From Ramlibacter tataouinensis (GTDB lineage: Bacteria > Pseudomonadota > Gammaproteobacteria > Burkholderiales > Burkholderiaceae_C): a stretch of DNA of 64,000 nt. A program made the position numbers and the translations under genes. Positions 26,169 to 35,198 of this stretch are shown here, one piece after another. Each line of letters opens with the position of its first letter. Within the stretch, counting starts at the first letter, position 1. Under the pieces are notes generated by a model. That model did no database searches. It was not told the DNA's origin and saw only the letters and a program-made list of their open reading frames with translations. The stretch lies in NCBI RefSeq assembly GCF_027941915.1, contig NZ_CP116009.1, forward strand, positions 558,001 through 622,000, in the 5' to 3' direction.

Positions 26169-26342
26169 TGCTCGCCCCCTGCCCTGTCTTGCAAGGCACA
26201 GGGTAATGCGGACCGGACGGCAGTCAGTACTAGGGAAGAACCTTACAACCCCATACAAATGTCCTTCACCTTGCGTGAACACCCGCACTGACGCCCGCCA
26301 TGGTGGGATTCATCCTACGTTCAACTATCTGCAGAACGACAC

Positions 26343-27176
26343 ATGCATTCCGACGATGACGCGCCGACCCAGGCGCTGAGGCAGGAGCTCCAGGCGAGGG
26401 CAAGCCAGGCGGTGCTGGAGCGGGTCTCCCGCGACAGCGAGCGCAAGGACATCTTCATCGCCACCATCGCGCATGAGCTTCGCAACATGATGGCGCCGCT
26501 CGATGCGGCCCTGGAAATCCTCGATCGCGGACAGGCCAACCCCGAGCTGCTGGGGCGCGCCCTGCCGGTGGCGCGGCGCCAGGTGCGCCACATCTGCCAG
26601 CTGGTGGACGACCTGCTCGACGTCGGCCGCATCGTCAACGACCAGGTGCTGCTCGACCGCACGCCGCTGCTGCTGCAGCAGTTGCTCGACGAGGGCCTGT
26701 CGGCCTGCGCGCCGTTGTTCAGCGAACGCCAGCAGCAGGTCAGCACCCGGATCTGCAGCGAGCCGGCCTGGATCCGCGGCGACGCGCTGCGCTGGGCCCA
26801 GGTCATCACCAACCTGTTGCACAACGCCGGCAAGTTCACCCAGCCGGGCGGCAGCATCGACGTCAGCCTGCAGGTGGACGACGAGGCGCACCAGGCCGAA
26901 TTGCGCGTGGCCGACAACGGCTGCGGCATCGCGCGCAGCGAGCTGGAAGCGATCTTCGGCATCTTCCGCCGCGAGCGCCGCACCCGCGGGCGCCCCGGCC
27001 TGGGCATCGGGCTGGCGCTGGTGCGCCGCCTGGTGGAGCTGCATGGCGGCCGCATCCATGCCGAGAGCGCCGGGCCGGACCGCGGGGCGACCTTCGTGGT
27101 GCGCGTGCCGCTGATGGCGCGCCGGCCACGCGGGGCGGCGGCCGGCATTCGCGCGGGACGCACGCTCCACGCCTGA
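26343..27176 (+). CDS. Soluble sensor histidine kinase without a recognisable input domain
   Basis: The 277-residue protein has a short N-terminus, a HisKA domain (IATIAHELRNMMAPL, His near residue 44), and an ATPase domain (NLLHNAGKFT, DNGCGIA, GLGIGLALVRRL). There is no membrane helix and no PAS or GAF domain. No response regulator gene is adjacent, so its partner is elsewhere. It diverges from the Crp-family regulator with 174 bp between starts. Confidence 0.88.
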   Translation: MHSDDDAPTQALRQELQARASQAVLERVSRDSERKDIFIATIAHELRNMMAPLDAALEILDRGQANPELLGRALPVARRQVRHICQLVDDLLDVGRIVNDQVLLDRTPLLLQQLLDEGLSACAPLFSERQQQVSTRICSEPAWIRGDALRWAQVITNLLHNAGKFTQPGGSIDVSLQVDDEAHQAELRVADNGCGIARSELEAIFGIFRRERRTRGRPGLGIGLALVRRLVELHGGRIHAESAGPDRGATFVVRVPLMARRPRGAAAGIRAGRTLHA

Positions 27177-27266
27177 GCGCCTGCCCGTCCGCTGGCAGGC
27201 TCCCGGCCTGGCCAGGGCCGCGGTGGTCCACAATGAGCCATCACACCCTGCCGAGGCCAACCTCGC

Positions 27267-27677
27267 ATGATGGACATCGACCGGCTCCAGTCGCTGCTGC
27301 AACCCCTGTTCCCCGGCCTGATGGGCGTGCGACTGCTCGAGGTGGCGCCGGATCGCGTCGTGGCCGAGATGGCGGTGCGGCCGGACCTGTGCACCGCCGG
27401 CGGCATCCTGCACGGCGGCGCGTCCATGGCCTTCGCCGACACCCTGGGCGCGGTCGGCACCCTCGTCAACCTGCCGGCCGGCAAGGCGACCACCACCACC
27501 GACTCCAGCACCAAGTTCATCGCTGCCGCCGCGGCCGGCAGCACGGTGCGGGGCGAATGCGTGGCCCTGCACCGGGGCCGCAGCACCCAGGTGTGGCAGA
27601 CCTCCATCACCAACCAGGCCGGCAAGCTGTGCGCGGTGGTGACCCAGACGCAGCTGGTGATCGACGCGCGGGGCTGA
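27267..27677 (+). CDS. PaaI-family hotdog thioesterase
   Basis: The 136-residue protein has the hotdog-fold signature GGILHGGASMAFADTLGAVGT (about 45-65), containing the HGG turn and the catalytic Asp of PaaI/YigI-type acyl-CoA thioesterases. It should hydrolyse aromatic or medium-chain acyl-CoA esters in the cytoplasm. GAGG precedes the start ATG 27267. It stands alone. Confidence 0.88.
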   Translation: MMDIDRLQSLLQPLFPGLMGVRLLEVAPDRVVAEMAVRPDLCTAGGILHGGASMAFADTLGAVGTLVNLPAGKATTTTDSSTKFIAAAAAGSTVRGECVALHRGRSTQVWQTSITNQAGKLCAVVTQTQLVIDARG

Positions 27678-27820
27678 GCGCGCCGCGATCCGGGATCGCG
27701 GTCACGGCCGCCCGGCCTGCGGCCGAGGCAGCCCGAAGGAGCTAGCGGACATTGCGGTTGGCCTACACGGCGGGCCAAGGCGAATTCCTAGGATGGGACG
27801 CCTCGATCCCAAGGCCTTCC

Positions 27821-29098
27821 ATGCCCACCAGCAGTACCCCCGTCGCAGGGAACCATGCGGCACGCCGAATCTCCCTCGTTTGTTCGCTCGCGGCCCTCGC
27901 CGCCGCCCTGGCCGCTTGCGGCGGCGGCGGCGCGAGCAGCGGCACCTTGCCCACAGGAGCAATCGTGAATGCGCAAGGCCCCGGCTCCAGCACCCTCTCG
28001 CAGACCTATGCGGCCGGACCGGCCGCGCAGGTGAACCCGGACAGCGCGGGCCGACAGACGCTGCTGGCCACCGGGGCGTCGGCCGCGGGCGGCCACGGCA
28101 TCGCCTGGCTCTCGCAGGGCGACGGCGGCCTCGCGGCCACCGTCCACATGCGGCGCTTCGATGCGCAAGGCACGGCGGCCAGCGACGGCTTCGGCACGCC
28201 GGTCGACCTCGGCCAGGGCCGGCCGGCGGCGGCGGTGCTGGCCGACGGCGGATTCGTGGTGGCCGGCGCGGTGTCCGGCCCGGCCTCGGTCGACGAGCCC
28301 TGGGTCACGCGCTCGGCCATCCGGGTGCAGCGCTTCGACGGCAGCGGCCACCGGCTGGCCGACATCGACGTCGGCGCCGTGCGGCAGGACCGGATCGGAG
28401 CCACCACGATGCGCTACGTCGCCGACCCGGCGGTGGTGCGCTGGCCCGACGGCAGCTTCCTGGTCGGCTGGGCGCAGGTGGAGGAAGACGCCAGCGGCCG
28501 CCTGCCGCAGTTCTGGGTGCAGCGCTTCGACGCCGCCGGCCAGCCGGTGGGCGCGCCCTCGCACGCCGCAACCGGCGAGATCGACTCGGGCTTCCAGCTC
28601 ACTGCGGCGCCTTCGGGCGGCTGGGTGCTGACCACCTTCCAGCGGCTGATGGGCCGCACCGCGCTGCGCTACCACCCGTTCGAGGGCGCCAGCGCCCCGA
28701 TCCTGCCGACCGGCTCGGCCGGCATGGCCGAAGGCAGCCTGCTGGTGCCGCTGCAAGGCGGCGGCTCGGTGGTGCTGTCGCCGGTCAAGGTGTACGGCTC
28801 GCTGCAGCTCTACGGCGCCGACGGCCAGGGGCAGGGCTATGCCGGCACGATGCCGACCGCGCCGGTTGCGGCGACGGCGCTGAGCGACGGCGGCTTCGTG
28901 GTGATCGCGGGCGACACGGCCAGCGGGATGGTGGCCTACCGGTTCGACGCGCAGGCCCAGCCGGTGGGCGATCCGGTGCCGGTGGCGGCCGGGGCGGACG
29001 TGCAGGCGGCCGCGCTCGCCGGCGGTGGCCTGCTGCTGGCCTGGACCACGACCGTGGCCAGCGGCGACACCGACGTGATGGCGCAGCGGCTGCGCTGA
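27821..29098 (+). CDS. Poly-glycine lipoprotein of unknown function
   Basis: The 425-residue product has a lipoprotein signal ending LAAC followed by GGGG. The mature part contains repeated units with a DGGF(V) core (ADGGFVVAG, SDGGFVVIA, PDGSFLVGW) and strand-rich spacers (WVQRFDAAGQPVG, YRFDAQAQPVG), suggestive of a beta-propeller. ATG 27821 is chosen because the signal peptide starts there. The CCTACACGGCGG motif lies 48 bp upstream. No enzyme motif is visible. Confidence 0.75.
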   Translation: MPTSSTPVAGNHAARRISLVCSLAALAAALAACGGGGASSGTLPTGAIVNAQGPGSSTLSQTYAAGPAAQVNPDSAGRQTLLATGASAAGGHGIAWLSQGDGGLAATVHMRRFDAQGTAASDGFGTPVDLGQGRPAAAVLADGGFVVAGAVSGPASVDEPWVTRSAIRVQRFDGSGHRLADIDVGAVRQDRIGATTMRYVADPAVVRWPDGSFLVGWAQVEEDASGRLPQFWVQRFDAAGQPVGAPSHAATGEIDSGFQLTAAPSGGWVLTTFQRLMGRTALRYHPFEGASAPILPTGSAGMAEGSLLVPLQGGGSVVLSPVKVYGSLQLYGADGQGQGYAGTMPTAPVAATALSDGGFVVIAGDTASGMVAYRFDAQAQPVGDPVPVAAGADVQAAALAGGGLLLAWTTTVASGDTDVMAQRLR

Positions 29099-29111
29099 GG
29101 CGCAACCTCCC

Positions 29112-29151
29112 TAGAATCGCGCTTCCACTCGGGCGCCGCGTCGCGGCGCCC
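29112..29151 (+). promoter_or_regulatory. Possible -10 box and strong hairpin before mdlA
   Basis: TAGAAT (29112-29117) is a good -10 sequence, though no good -35 box lies upstream. GGGCGCCGCG (29131-29140) and CGCGGCGCCC (29142-29151) form a near-perfect stem followed by TTT, ending ten bases before the mdlA ATG. It could end transcription of the lipoprotein gene or attenuate mdlA. There is no purine-rich ribosome site before the ATG. Confidence 0.45.
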
Positions 29152-29161
29152 TTTGCGTTTC

Positions 29162-30904
29162 ATGTCCCTGTACCGCCTGATCGGCCAGTTCCTGCGCCGC
29201 CACTGGCTCGCCTACTCCTCCTCGGCCGTGATGCTGCTGGGCATCGCGCTGCTGCTCGTGTGGATTCCGCGGCAGGTCGGCCACGTGGTCGACCTGCTGG
29301 TCGCCGGGCAGTTGTCCACTGAACAGTTGCAACGCGAGCTGGCGTGGCTGTTGGGCGCCGGCGTGGTGGTCTATGCACTGCGGGTGAGCTGGCGGCTGCA
29401 GCTCTACGCGGCCGCCTATCGGCTCGGGGTGGAACTGCGCCAGCGCCTGTACCAGCGGCTGTCGCGCCAGGGCCCGGCCTTCTACCAGGACCGCCGCACC
29501 GGCAACCTGATGGCGCTGGGCACCAACGACATCGATGCGGTCGAGATGGCGGCCGGCGAAGCCATGCTGGCCGGCTTCGACGGCACGCTGACCCTGGTGC
29601 TGGTGGTCGGCATGATGTCGCTCGGCGTCGATGCGCGGCTGGCGGCGGTCGCGCTGCTGCCGTTCCCGCTGATGGCGTTCGCGTTCTGGCGGATCTCGCG
29701 CCGTGTGCACGATGCCGAGCGGCTGGCGCTGGAGCGCTTCGGCGCGCTCAACGACCAGGTGCAGGAATCCCTGGCCGGTGTGCGCACCGTCCGCGCGCTC
29801 GGGCTGCAGGCGCGCAGCCGCGCCCAGTTCTCGGCGCTGGCCGCCGGTGCGGCCGACGCCAGCTTTGCCGCCCAGCGCTGGGAAGCCACCTACGAACCGG
29901 CGGTGGGCCTGTCGCTCGCCACCGCCATGACGCTGGTGCTGGCCGCGGGCGGCTGGCTGGTGTGGACCGACGAGCTCACCGTTGGCCAGCTCACCAGCTT
30001 CAGCCTGTACCTGGGGCAGCTGATCTGGCCGATGTTCGCGGCCGGCTGGGTGCTGTCGCTGCTGGAGCGCGGCAAGGCCGCCTGGTCGCGGCTGCAGCCG
30101 GTGCTGGACGCCCCGCTCACCGTCGACGACCACGGCACGGTGGCGAAGGTCGAACCCGGCCTGCTGGCGGCGCGCGACGTCACCTTCCACTACCCCGGCC
30201 AGCCGGGCCCCGCGTTGCAGCGGGTCTCGCTGCAGCTGCCGCCCGGCCGCACGCTCGGGCTGGTCGGCCCGACCGGCGCCGGCAAGACCACCCTGCTGCG
30301 CCTGCTGCTGCGCCACCACGCACCGGATGCCGGCTCGCTGCAATGGAACGGGCTCGACCTGCAGGACTACACGCTGGACGCGCTGCGCGCCGCCATGGCC
30401 TGGGTGCCGCAGGAGGCCTTCCTGTTCTCCGCCACCGTCGCCGACAACATCGCGCTGGCGCGCCCGCAGGCGACGCGCGAGGCGATCGAGCGCGCGGCGA
30501 AGCTGGCGGCCGTGCACGCCGACATCGTTCGCCTGCCGCAGGGCTACGACACGCCGGTCGGCGAGCGCGGCGTCACGCTATCGGGCGGCCAGCGCCAGCG
30601 GGTGGCGATCGCCCGCGCGCTGCTGGCCGATGCGCCCCTGCTGCTGCTGGACGATGCGCTGTCGGCGGTCGACACCGACACCGAGGCGCGCATCCTGGCC
30701 CACCTGCGCGAGGCGCGCGTCGGCCGCACCGTGGTCATCGCCAGCCACCGCCTGAGCGCGGTGGCCGATGCCGACCACATCCTGGTGCTGCGCGACGGCC
30801 AGGTCGCGGAGCAAGGCGTCCATGCGCGCCTGGTCGCGGCCGGCGGGTGGTATGCGCGCCAGTGGCGCTACCAACAGTTGGAGGCCAGCCTCGATGCCGA
30901 CTGA
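29162..30904 (+). CDS. mdlA: ABC exporter half-transporter, MdlA type
   Basis: The 580-residue protein fuses six membrane helices (about residues 15-310) to an ATPase domain. Walker A is GPTGAGKTT, the Q-loop WVPQEAFLF, the signature LSGGQRQR, Walker B LLLLDDALSAVD and the switch His lies in ASHRLSAV. It probably forms a heterodimer with the downstream half-transporter and exports lipids or drugs; the substrate is unknown. ATG 29162 is taken as the start since the hydrophobic domain begins there. It overlaps the next gene by 11 bp. Confidence 0.9.
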   Translation: MSLYRLIGQFLRRHWLAYSSSAVMLLGIALLLVWIPRQVGHVVDLLVAGQLSTEQLQRELAWLLGAGVVVYALRVSWRLQLYAAAYRLGVELRQRLYQRLSRQGPAFYQDRRTGNLMALGTNDIDAVEMAAGEAMLAGFDGTLTLVLVVGMMSLGVDARLAAVALLPFPLMAFAFWRISRRVHDAERLALERFGALNDQVQESLAGVRTVRALGLQARSRAQFSALAAGAADASFAAQRWEATYEPAVGLSLATAMTLVLAAGGWLVWTDELTVGQLTSFSLYLGQLIWPMFAAGWVLSLLERGKAAWSRLQPVLDAPLTVDDHGTVAKVEPGLLAARDVTFHYPGQPGPALQRVSLQLPPGRTLGLVGPTGAGKTTLLRLLLRHHAPDAGSLQWNGLDLQDYTLDALRAAMAWVPQEAFLFSATVADNIALARPQATREAIERAAKLAAVHADIVRLPQGYDTPVGERGVTLSGGQRQRVAIARALLADAPLLLLDDALSAVDTDTEARILAHLREARVGRTVVIASHRLSAVADADHILVLRDGQVAEQGVHARLVAAGGWYARQWRYQQLEASLDAD

Positions 30905-32711
30905 CACCCTGGCCTCTCCCGGCCGGCCGACAAGCCCGCCGGGCCGCCGCGAGCTGTTCGGCGATGCCGCCGCGCTGCTGGTGCGCGCGGCCGCGCCGGA
31001 GCGCCGCCACCTGCTGCACGCCACCGTCTGGCTGATGCTGGCCGCCGGGCTGGAGGCGCTGGGGCCGCTGGCCGGCAAGTACCTGATCGATGCCTACCTG
31101 CTGCCGCGCAATGCGCAGTGGCTGGAGATCGCCGCCCTGCTGCTGGGTGCGCTGTTCGCCGGCTGGCTGGCCAGCTGGCTGCGCTACGGGCAGATCGTCC
31201 GGCTGGCCGGGCTGGCGATGCGCTCGGTGCAGCGGGTGCGAGAGCAGGCCTACGGCCACGTGCTGCGCCTGCCGATGGCCTTCTTCGACCGCGCCATCAC
31301 CGGGCAGCTGGTCAGCCGCGTCACCAACGACACCGAGGCGGTCAAGCAGCTGTACGTGCAGGTGCTGTTCGTCATGCTGGACAGCGTGATCGTGCTGGCC
31401 GGCGCGATGGCGGCCATGCTGTGGCTGGACTGGCGGCTGATGCTGATCGTCGCCACGCTGGTTCCCGCGGTGGCGCTGATCGTGGCCAGCTACCAGCGCC
31501 TGTCGGCGCCGGCGGTGGCGCGCACGCGCGAGCTGCGCAGCGAACTGAACGCCCAGATGGCCGAGGCGATCTCGGGCATGCCGGTACTGCAGGCCAGCAA
31601 CGCCGCCGCCCGCTTCGGCGCCCGCTTCGCGGCGCTGAACGAGGCGCACTACCAGTCGCGCCGGCGGGAGCTGCGCGCCAACGCCTGGCTGCTGCGGCCG
31701 GTCCTGGACCTGCTGAACGTGGCCCTGCTGGCCGGCCTGATCTGGGCCTTCGGCCTGCGCAGCCAGGGCGGCGCACTCGGCGCGGCCGAGGTCGGCGTGC
31801 TGTACGCCTTCATCGGCTACCTCTCGCGCGTGGTCGAGCCGCTGATCCAGATCACCATGCAGTTCGCCCAGCTGCAGCAGGCGCTGGTGGGCGCCGCCCG
31901 GGTGCAGGCGCTGCTGCGCGAGGGCGAGGCGGCCGTGCCCCGGGGCGCGGCGCAGGTGACGGCGGGCGCGATCGACGTGGACGGCGTAGCCTTCGCCTAC
32001 CAGCCCGGCCACCCGGTGCTGCACGGCGTCGACCTGCACGTGCCGGCCGGCGGCTTCTTCGGCATCGTCGGCCACACCGGCAGCGGCAAGACCACCCTGC
32101 TGTCGCTGCTGCTGCGCTTCTACCCGGCGCCGCCCGGGCGCATCCGCATCGACGGGGCGCCGCTGGAGTCGATCGCCGAGGACCATTTGCGCGACCAGGT
32201 CGGGCTGGTGCCCCAGGAGCCGTTCCTGCTGGCGGCCACGGTGCGCGAGAACATCGCCATGGGCCGCGCGCTGTCGCACGACCAGCTGGAAGCCGCCGCG
32301 CGCGCGGCCCACCTGCACGACCACGTCGCCGCCCTGCCCCAGGGCTACGACACGCCGCTGGGCGAAGGCGGCGCGCGCTTCTCGGCCGGCCAGAAGCAGT
32401 TGCTGGCGATCGCCCGGGCCCTGGCCGGCCAGCCGCGCATCCTGTTCCTGGACGAGGCCACGGCCCACATCGACTCGGAAACCGAGCAGCGCGTGCAGCG
32501 CGCGCTGGCGGCGCTGCACGGCCGGGTGACGGTGGTGGCGATCGCGCACCGCCTGTCCACCGTGCGCGGCGCCGATCGCATCGTGGTGCTGAACCACGGC
32601 CGGATCGCCGAGCAGGGCACCCACGAGGCGCTGATGGCGCTGGAGGGCGGGATCTACCAGCGGTTGTATCTGCTGCAGCAGCTGGAGGAGGACGCCGGGG
32701 AGACGGCGTAG
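30894..32711 (+). CDS. mdlB: ABC exporter half-transporter, MdlB type
   Basis: The 605-residue partner of the MdlA-like protein has six membrane helices and an ATPase domain with Walker A GHTGSGKTT, signature FSAGQKQLL and Walker B ILFLDEATAHID. The signature lacks the usual LSGGQ, which is normal for MdlB-like proteins, so the dimer has one fully canonical signature. GGAGG lies about nine bases upstream of ATG 30894. The gene ends 9 bp before the convergent cheB. Confidence 0.9.
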   Translation: MPTDTLASPGRPTSPPGRRELFGDAAALLVRAAAPERRHLLHATVWLMLAAGLEALGPLAGKYLIDAYLLPRNAQWLEIAALLLGALFAGWLASWLRYGQIVRLAGLAMRSVQRVREQAYGHVLRLPMAFFDRAITGQLVSRVTNDTEAVKQLYVQVLFVMLDSVIVLAGAMAAMLWLDWRLMLIVATLVPAVALIVASYQRLSAPAVARTRELRSELNAQMAEAISGMPVLQASNAAARFGARFAALNEAHYQSRRRELRANAWLLRPVLDLLNVALLAGLIWAFGLRSQGGALGAAEVGVLYAFIGYLSRVVEPLIQITMQFAQLQQALVGAARVQALLREGEAAVPRGAAQVTAGAIDVDGVAFAYQPGHPVLHGVDLHVPAGGFFGIVGHTGSGKTTLLSLLLRFYPAPPGRIRIDGAPLESIAEDHLRDQVGLVPQEPFLLAATVRENIAMGRALSHDQLEAAARAAHLHDHVAALPQGYDTPLGEGGARFSAGQKQLLAIARALAGQPRILFLDEATAHIDSETEQRVQRALAALHGRVTVVAIAHRLSTVRGADRIVVLNHGRIAEQGTHEALMALEGGIYQRLYLLQQLEEDAGETA

Positions 32712-32720
32712 TGACGCCGC

Positions 32721-33767
32721 TCAGGCCGCGCTGAGCGCCAGCAGCCGCCCGGCCACCTGCTCCAGGCCGACGACCTCCTGCGCCGCGCCCAACGCGATGG
32801 CCTGGCGCGGCATGCCGAACACCACGCTGCTGGCTTCGTCCTGGGCCAGCGTGGTGGCACCGGCGGCGCGCAGCGCCAGCATGGCTTCGGCGCCGTCGGC
32901 GCCCATGCCGGTGAGGATCAGCGCGATGCAGCGCGGCCCGGCGGCCTGCGCCAGCGAGCGGAACAGCGTATCGACCGAGGGGCGGTGCCGGTTGACCGGC
33001 GGGGCGTCGGACAGCCGCAGCCGCCAGGCGCCGGCGCTGCGCTGCACCAGCAGGTGGCGCCCGCCCGGGGCCACGTACACGCCGCCTTCGCACGCCACGT
33101 CGCCGTCGCGCGCCTCGCGCACGTCCAATGCGCAGATCGCGTCGAGCCGGCGGGCGAAGGTCTCGGTGAAGCCGGGCAGCATGTGCTGCGCGATCACGAT
33201 CGGCGGCATGGTCGCCGGCAGCCCGGTGAGGATGTGGCGCAGCGCCTCGACGCCGCCGGTGGAGGCGCCGATGCCGATGATGCTGCCGCTGGCGGGCCGC
33301 GCGCCGGCGAGCACCGGGCGCACCGGCCGCAGCGGCGCCGGGTTGCCGCCTCCGGCGACCCAGCCGTGCCGCCCGACCTTCGCCTGCGCCGCCGCGCGGA
33401 TCTTCTCGGCGATCTCCGGGCCGACCGCATCCAGCGCCTCGAACGAACCCGGCTTGGGGAAGAAATCGACCGCGCCCAGCTCCAGTGCCCGCAGCGTGGC
33501 CTCGGCGCCCTGGCGCGTGAGCGAGGACACCATCACCACCGGAATCGGCCGCACCGCCATCAGCTTGCGCAGGAACTCCAGCCCGTTCATGCGCGGCATC
33601 TCGACGTCGAGCGTGATCACGTCGGGCGGCGCGCGGCGGATGCGCTCGATCGCCAGCAGCGGATCGGACGCGACGCCCGCCAGTTCCATGTCGGGCTGGG
33701 CGCCGACCACGCGCCCGAGGAAGGCGCGCATCACGGCCGAATCGTCGATGACCAGGACCTTGATCAT
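32721..33767 (-). CDS. cheB: Chemotaxis protein-glutamate methylesterase CheB
   Basis: The 348-residue protein has an N-terminal receiver (VIDDSAVMR, phospho-Asp54 in ITLDVEMPRMNG) and a C-terminal methylesterase with catalytic Ser in IGASTGG, His in IAQHML and Asp in GMGADGAEAM. It removes methyl groups from receptors and deamidates glutamines. It is last in the operon, overlapping cheD by 4 bp (ATGA). Confidence 0.96.
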   Translation of the reverse strand: MIKVLVIDDSAVMRAFLGRVVGAQPDMELAGVASDPLLAIERIRRAPPDVITLDVEMPRMNGLEFLRKLMAVRPIPVVMVSSLTRQGAEATLRALELGAVDFFPKPGSFEALDAVGPEIAEKIRAAAQAKVGRHGWVAGGGNPAPLRPVRPVLAGARPASGSIIGIGASTGGVEALRHILTGLPATMPPIVIAQHMLPGFTETFARRLDAICALDVREARDGDVACEGGVYVAPGGRHLLVQRSAGAWRLRLSDAPPVNRHRPSVDTLFRSLAQAAGPRCIALILTGMGADGAEAMLALRAAGATTLAQDEASSVVFGMPRQAIALGAAQEVVGLEQVAGRLLALSAA

Positions 33768-34369
33768 GCGGGCGGCTCGAACAGCTCGATCTCTCCGGCG
33801 CGCGGCTCGCGCGACAGCCGCGCCAGGTACGCGCGCTCCTCGCGCTGCAGTGCGTCGCCCGACTGCAGGTGCAGCCGGCGCATCTTCACGGTGCCCGTGT
33901 CGGGGAAGAAATGGATCTTGCGCGGCGCCACGCCCAGCAGGTCCTGCGCCAGCACGCGGATGTTTTCCTCGCGCAGGAATTCCAGCACGAACCGGCTGTT
34001 CATCGCGCCCACGTCCAGCGTCTCGAAGCCCTGCAGCACGCGGGCCCCGCCGAACACCTTGGCCACCAGCCGGCGGCGGTCGGCGCCGACGTGGATCATC
34101 TCGTTGATCAGCACTTCCATCGCGTAGACCCCCAGGCGCCCGGAGACCTCCCACGGGGCCGGCGCGGCGCCGGGCTGCCCCGGCAGCATGAAGTGGTTCA
34201 TGCCGCCGATGCGCTCGACGGGATCCCACAGGCAGGTCGATACGCACGAGCCCAGCACGGTGGAGATCGAGCCCGGCCCGCGGCCGGCGTGGTACTGGCC
34301 GGGCAGGATCCGGACCGACTCGATCTGGAAGTCGCGGTCGAAGTAGCGCTGCGGCTGCGCGGCCGTCAT
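33764..34369 (-). CDS. cheD: Chemoreceptor glutamine deamidase CheD
   Basis: The 201-residue protein has the CheD motifs STVLGSCVSTCLWD (catalytic Cys), GGMNHFMLPG (catalytic His) and AKVFGGARVL. It deamidates receptor glutamines and tunes adaptation. The start ATG 34369 is two bases after the cheR stop. A C-terminal tail of about 35 residues beyond the core (SRE...ELFEPPA) is of unknown purpose. Confidence 0.95.
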   Translation of the reverse strand: MTAAQPQRYFDRDFQIESVRILPGQYHAGRGPGSISTVLGSCVSTCLWDPVERIGGMNHFMLPGQPGAAPAPWEVSGRLGVYAMEVLINEMIHVGADRRRLVAKVFGGARVLQGFETLDVGAMNSRFVLEFLREENIRVLAQDLLGVAPRKIHFFPDTGTVKMRRLHLQSGDALQREERAYLARLSREPRAGEIELFEPPA

Positions 34370-34371
34370 GG

Positions 34372-35190
34372 TCAGCCGGGTCCGGTGAATTCGTACGCCG
34401 TGCGGCCGCAGGCGCGAAAGCGCGGATGGCCGGCCGGGAAGCTCTCGGCGTGGCCCACGGCCAGCAGCGCGCCGGGACGCAGCAGCCCGGCGAAGCGGCC
34501 GAGCAGGCGCTTTTGCGCTTCGCGGTCGAAATAGATCACCACGTTGCGGCAGAAGATCGCGTCGAAGGTGCCCAGCGCCGGCCAGGCCGGCGCCAGCAGG
34601 TTGAGCTGGGCGAAGCTGACCATCGGCCGCAGTTCGGGCCGCACGTTGACGCGCCCGGCATTGGGGCCGACCCCGCGCAGGAAGTGGGCGCGCAGGCGCT
34701 CCGGCGACAGGTGCGCCGCGCGCTCGTGCGGGTAGACGCCGGCCACGCCGGTGTCCAGCGCGTCGGTGTCGATGTCGGTGGCCAGCACCTCGCCCGGGCA
34801 GCCGGCCTCGCGCAGCGTCATCGCGATCGACCAGGCCTCCTCGCCGGTGGAGCTGGCCGAGCACCACACCCGCATGGGCTCGCGCCGCTGCTCGCGGTGG
34901 CGCAGCGCGCGCTCGCGCAGCAGCTCGAAGTGGTGCGGCTCGCGGAAGAACGCGGTGAGGTTGGTGGTGAGCGCGTTGACGAAGTCCTCGCGCTCGCCGG
35001 CCGGGTCGTCCTGCACCCGCTGCAGGTACTCGGCGAAGCTGGCCAGCCCGCGCGCGCGCAGCCGGCGCGACAGCCGGTTGTGCACCATGTAGCGCTTGTG
35101 CGGGCTGAGCTTGATGCCGGCGTACTCGGCGATCAGGCGGCAGGCGAGTTCGAACTCGGCTTCGCCCAGCAGCCCCTCCTCCACTGCCAT
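34372..35190 (-). CDS. cheR: Chemotaxis protein methyltransferase CheR
   Basis: The 272-residue protein methylates receptor glutamates using S-adenosylmethionine. The N-terminal helical domain is followed by the AdoMet site WCSASSTGEEAWSIAM, ATDIDTDAL and FCRNVVIYFD. Both receptors encoded upstream end in a CheR-docking pentapeptide, which fits this protein's role. Its start lies eight bases after the stop of the shorter receptor gene. Confidence 0.96.
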   Translation of the reverse strand: MAVEEGLLGEAEFELACRLIAEYAGIKLSPHKRYMVHNRLSRRLRARGLASFAEYLQRVQDDPAGEREDFVNALTTNLTAFFREPHHFELLRERALRHREQRREPMRVWCSASSTGEEAWSIAMTLREAGCPGEVLATDIDTDALDTGVAGVYPHERAAHLSPERLRAHFLRGVGPNAGRVNVRPELRPMVSFAQLNLLAPAWPALGTFDAIFCRNVVIYFDREAQKRLLGRFAGLLRPGALLAVGHAESFPAGHPRFRACGRTAYEFTGPG

Positions 35191-35198
35191 GCCGCGCC

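Noticed and set aside
32380..32400. Loss of the LSGGQ signature in the second ABC half-transporter as evidence of a dead ATPase
   Set aside because: FSAGQKQLL fits the variation normal for MdlB-type proteins, and Walker A and B motifs are intact.
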